Source: Crocosphaera sp038442745 (GTDB lineage: Bacteria > Cyanobacteriota > Cyanobacteriia > Cyanobacteriales > Microcystaceae). From it: a stretch of 7,119 nt of DNA. Of this stretch, positions 6,490 through 7,119 are shown in pieces. The translations under genes and the position numbers were made by a program. Every line of letters starts with the position of its first letter. The stretch's first letter is position 1. Below the pieces are notes generated by a model. It saw only the letters and a list, made by a program, of their open reading frames with translations. It was not told the DNA's origin and made no database searches. The DNA lies in assembly GCF_038442745.1 (NCBI RefSeq), contig NZ_JARVCN010000169.1, forward strand, positions 1 to 7,119, written 5' to 3'.

Positions 6490-6945
6490 TTATGATTTAA
6501 GAATACCAGAAAAAACATCAATAACTCGGTAGCAGCTACTACTAGCTGTTACTAACGAAAATATCCAAATAGCAAATGTAATTTTATGAAAAAGACTGGG
6601 ACTCTTAAAATCTAGAAATAATCCTAAAAGACTAATAAATGCTAAAATAAAGGCATATTGAATTGCAGACATAAAATAGTTTATCAATTTATTATAAGTA
6701 TTTGTTTCTTTCAACTTTTTAATAATGTATTTGTCATCGATAGAGAACAAAATAGATTTAGCAGTGATTAAAAAACCAATAACAATACCACTAAGAGTTG
6801 TAGAAGTAGAAAACACATTATCTAATGATTCTGGTAATGAATAGCTAAAATTTCTTTCAAGTGAGACATAAAAAACAAGTGCAACCACTCCGAATAAGAG
6901 AGGATACCATCTTTCCCATTGACTTCTAATACGCCTATTCATCAC
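6490..6945 (-). CDS. Small four-helix membrane protein, unknown function
   Basis: The protein has 151 residues with a basic N-terminus (MMNRRIRSQWERW) and four predicted membrane helices at about 14-29, 46-67, 91-111 and 120-138. No signal-peptide cleavage site is evident. The second helix region STSTTLSGIVIGFLITAKSI looks like the conserved core, followed by a charged cytoplasmic-type loop (70-86). The start is ambiguous: GTG at 6945 and ATG at 6942 are adjacent in frame, with GGAG six and nine bases upstream respectively. The gene stops nine bases from the convergent 294-residue gene, with no terminator between them. Small multi-helix proteins of this kind act as membrane effectors in several defence systems, but nothing here shows that role. 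The family is not recognised. A resident membrane protein of unrelated function is equally possible. Confidence 0.82.
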   Translation of the reverse strand: MMNRRIRSQWERWYPLLFGVVALVFYVSLERNFSYSLPESLDNVFSTSTTLSGIVIGFLITAKSILFSIDDKYIIKKLKETNTYNKLINYFMSAIQYAFILAFISLLGLFLDFKSPSLFHKITFAIWIFSLVTASSSCYRVIDVFSGILKS

Positions 6946-6948
6946 CTT

Positions 6949-6961
6949 AGACTCCGAGTCT
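6949..6961. promoter_or_regulatory. 13-bp palindrome over the membrane-gene ribosome site
   Basis: AGACTC-C-GAGTCT has perfect six-base arms around a single central base. It contains the GGAG (6955-6952 on the minus strand) that precedes the GTG/ATG start of the membrane-protein gene. With a one-base centre it cannot fold into an RNA hairpin, so a protein-binding site is more plausible than a translational switch. Chance occurrence is possible. Confidence 0.3.
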
Positions 6962-7056
6962 GAGTAGATTGTCCATATTGCAAGCTAAATCAAGCTAGAC
7001 AACTCAAATTAATTTTATAAATACTATTGTACCATAAAAATACCAACAATATACTT

Positions 7057-7084
7057 TTGAAATAATTATAGCATTTCCCATACT
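7057..7084 (+). promoter_or_regulatory. Candidate promoter for the edge gene
   Basis: TTGAAA (7057-7062, five of six consensus bases) and CATACT (7079-7084, four of six) are separated by 16 bases. Transcription would begin near 7091 and give a leader of about 23 bases carrying the GGGAGG ribosome site. The -10 match is weak. Confidence 0.3.
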
Positions 7085-7113
7085 CATGAGGTACACTGGG
7101 AGGAAACTATTTA

Positions 7114-7119
7114 ATGCGA
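7114..7119 (+). CDS. Start of a gene running off the right edge
   Basis: Only the first two codons, ATG CGA, are inside the window. The support is GGGAGG at 7098-7103, a very strong Shine-Dalgarno match 10 bases before the ATG, together with the promoter candidate upstream. The gene would be divergent from the membrane-protein gene across a 168-base gap. Its product cannot be known from here. Confidence 0.4.

Noticed and set aside
5596..6945. Calling the soluble/membrane pair a Kiwa system
   Set aside because: Only the general size and membrane topology are similar. I see no sequence motif linking these proteins to KwaA or KwaB, and the genes are convergent, not co-directional.
1..7119. CRISPR arrays, tRNA genes and complete insertion sequences
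   Set aside because: No regularly spaced direct repeats, no tRNA-like cloverleaf or CCA-ended gene, and no transposase or terminal inverted repeats with target duplications were found by reading either strand.

Overview
The window looks like a low-GC cyanobacterial chromosome. It has one exact HIP1 octamer (GCGATCGC, 75-82), several near-matches to it in and near leuS, a tandem heptamer array of a kind common between cyanobacterial genes, and leucyl-tRNA synthetase and nuclease-like sequences that read as cyanobacterial. Genus cannot be settled from this sequence. One housekeeping gene, leuS (2805-5366, minus), sits between two AT-rich accessory regions.

Left region (1-2804): a two-gene minus-strand operon encodes an SMC/ABC-type AAA ATPase (889-2028) and a DUF3226-type TOPRIM protein (214-888). 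The ATPase stop codon directly abuts the TOPRIM start. This ATPase plus TOPRIM pairing recalls OLD nucleases and the PARIS anti-phage system, but the TOPRIM family here is a different one. Decayed genes lie on both sides. On the left is a frameshifted remnant resembling the C-terminal half of a HicB antitoxin (98-199, plus). On the right is the C-terminal part of a HicA toxin (2063-2234, minus), which meets a broken PD-(D/E)XK-type nuclease gene (2227-2770, plus). The intact ATPase/TOPRIM pair among dead toxin-antitoxin and nuclease genes looks like a defence or mobile-gene hot spot beside leuS.

Middle (2805-5595): leuS is full length and starts with GTG. A weak hairpin separates its 3' end from the nuclease pseudogene. 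The 229-base gap upstream of leuS holds a degenerate 7-base tandem array and a candidate divergent promoter region.

Right region (5596-7119): a 294-residue soluble protein of uncertain family (possibly DUF6731-like) is encoded on the plus strand. It converges, with a gap of 9 bases, on a 151-residue protein with four predicted membrane segments (6490-6945, minus). A TATAAT box inside a perfect 8-bp inverted repeat lies upstream of the first gene, and a 13-bp palindrome covers the ribosome-binding site of the second. At the far right edge a strong Shine-Dalgarno sequence and ATG mark the start of another plus-strand gene that runs out of the window.

The most interesting candidates are the ATPase/TOPRIM cassette with its hic-like flanks, and the uncharacterised soluble/membrane gene pair.
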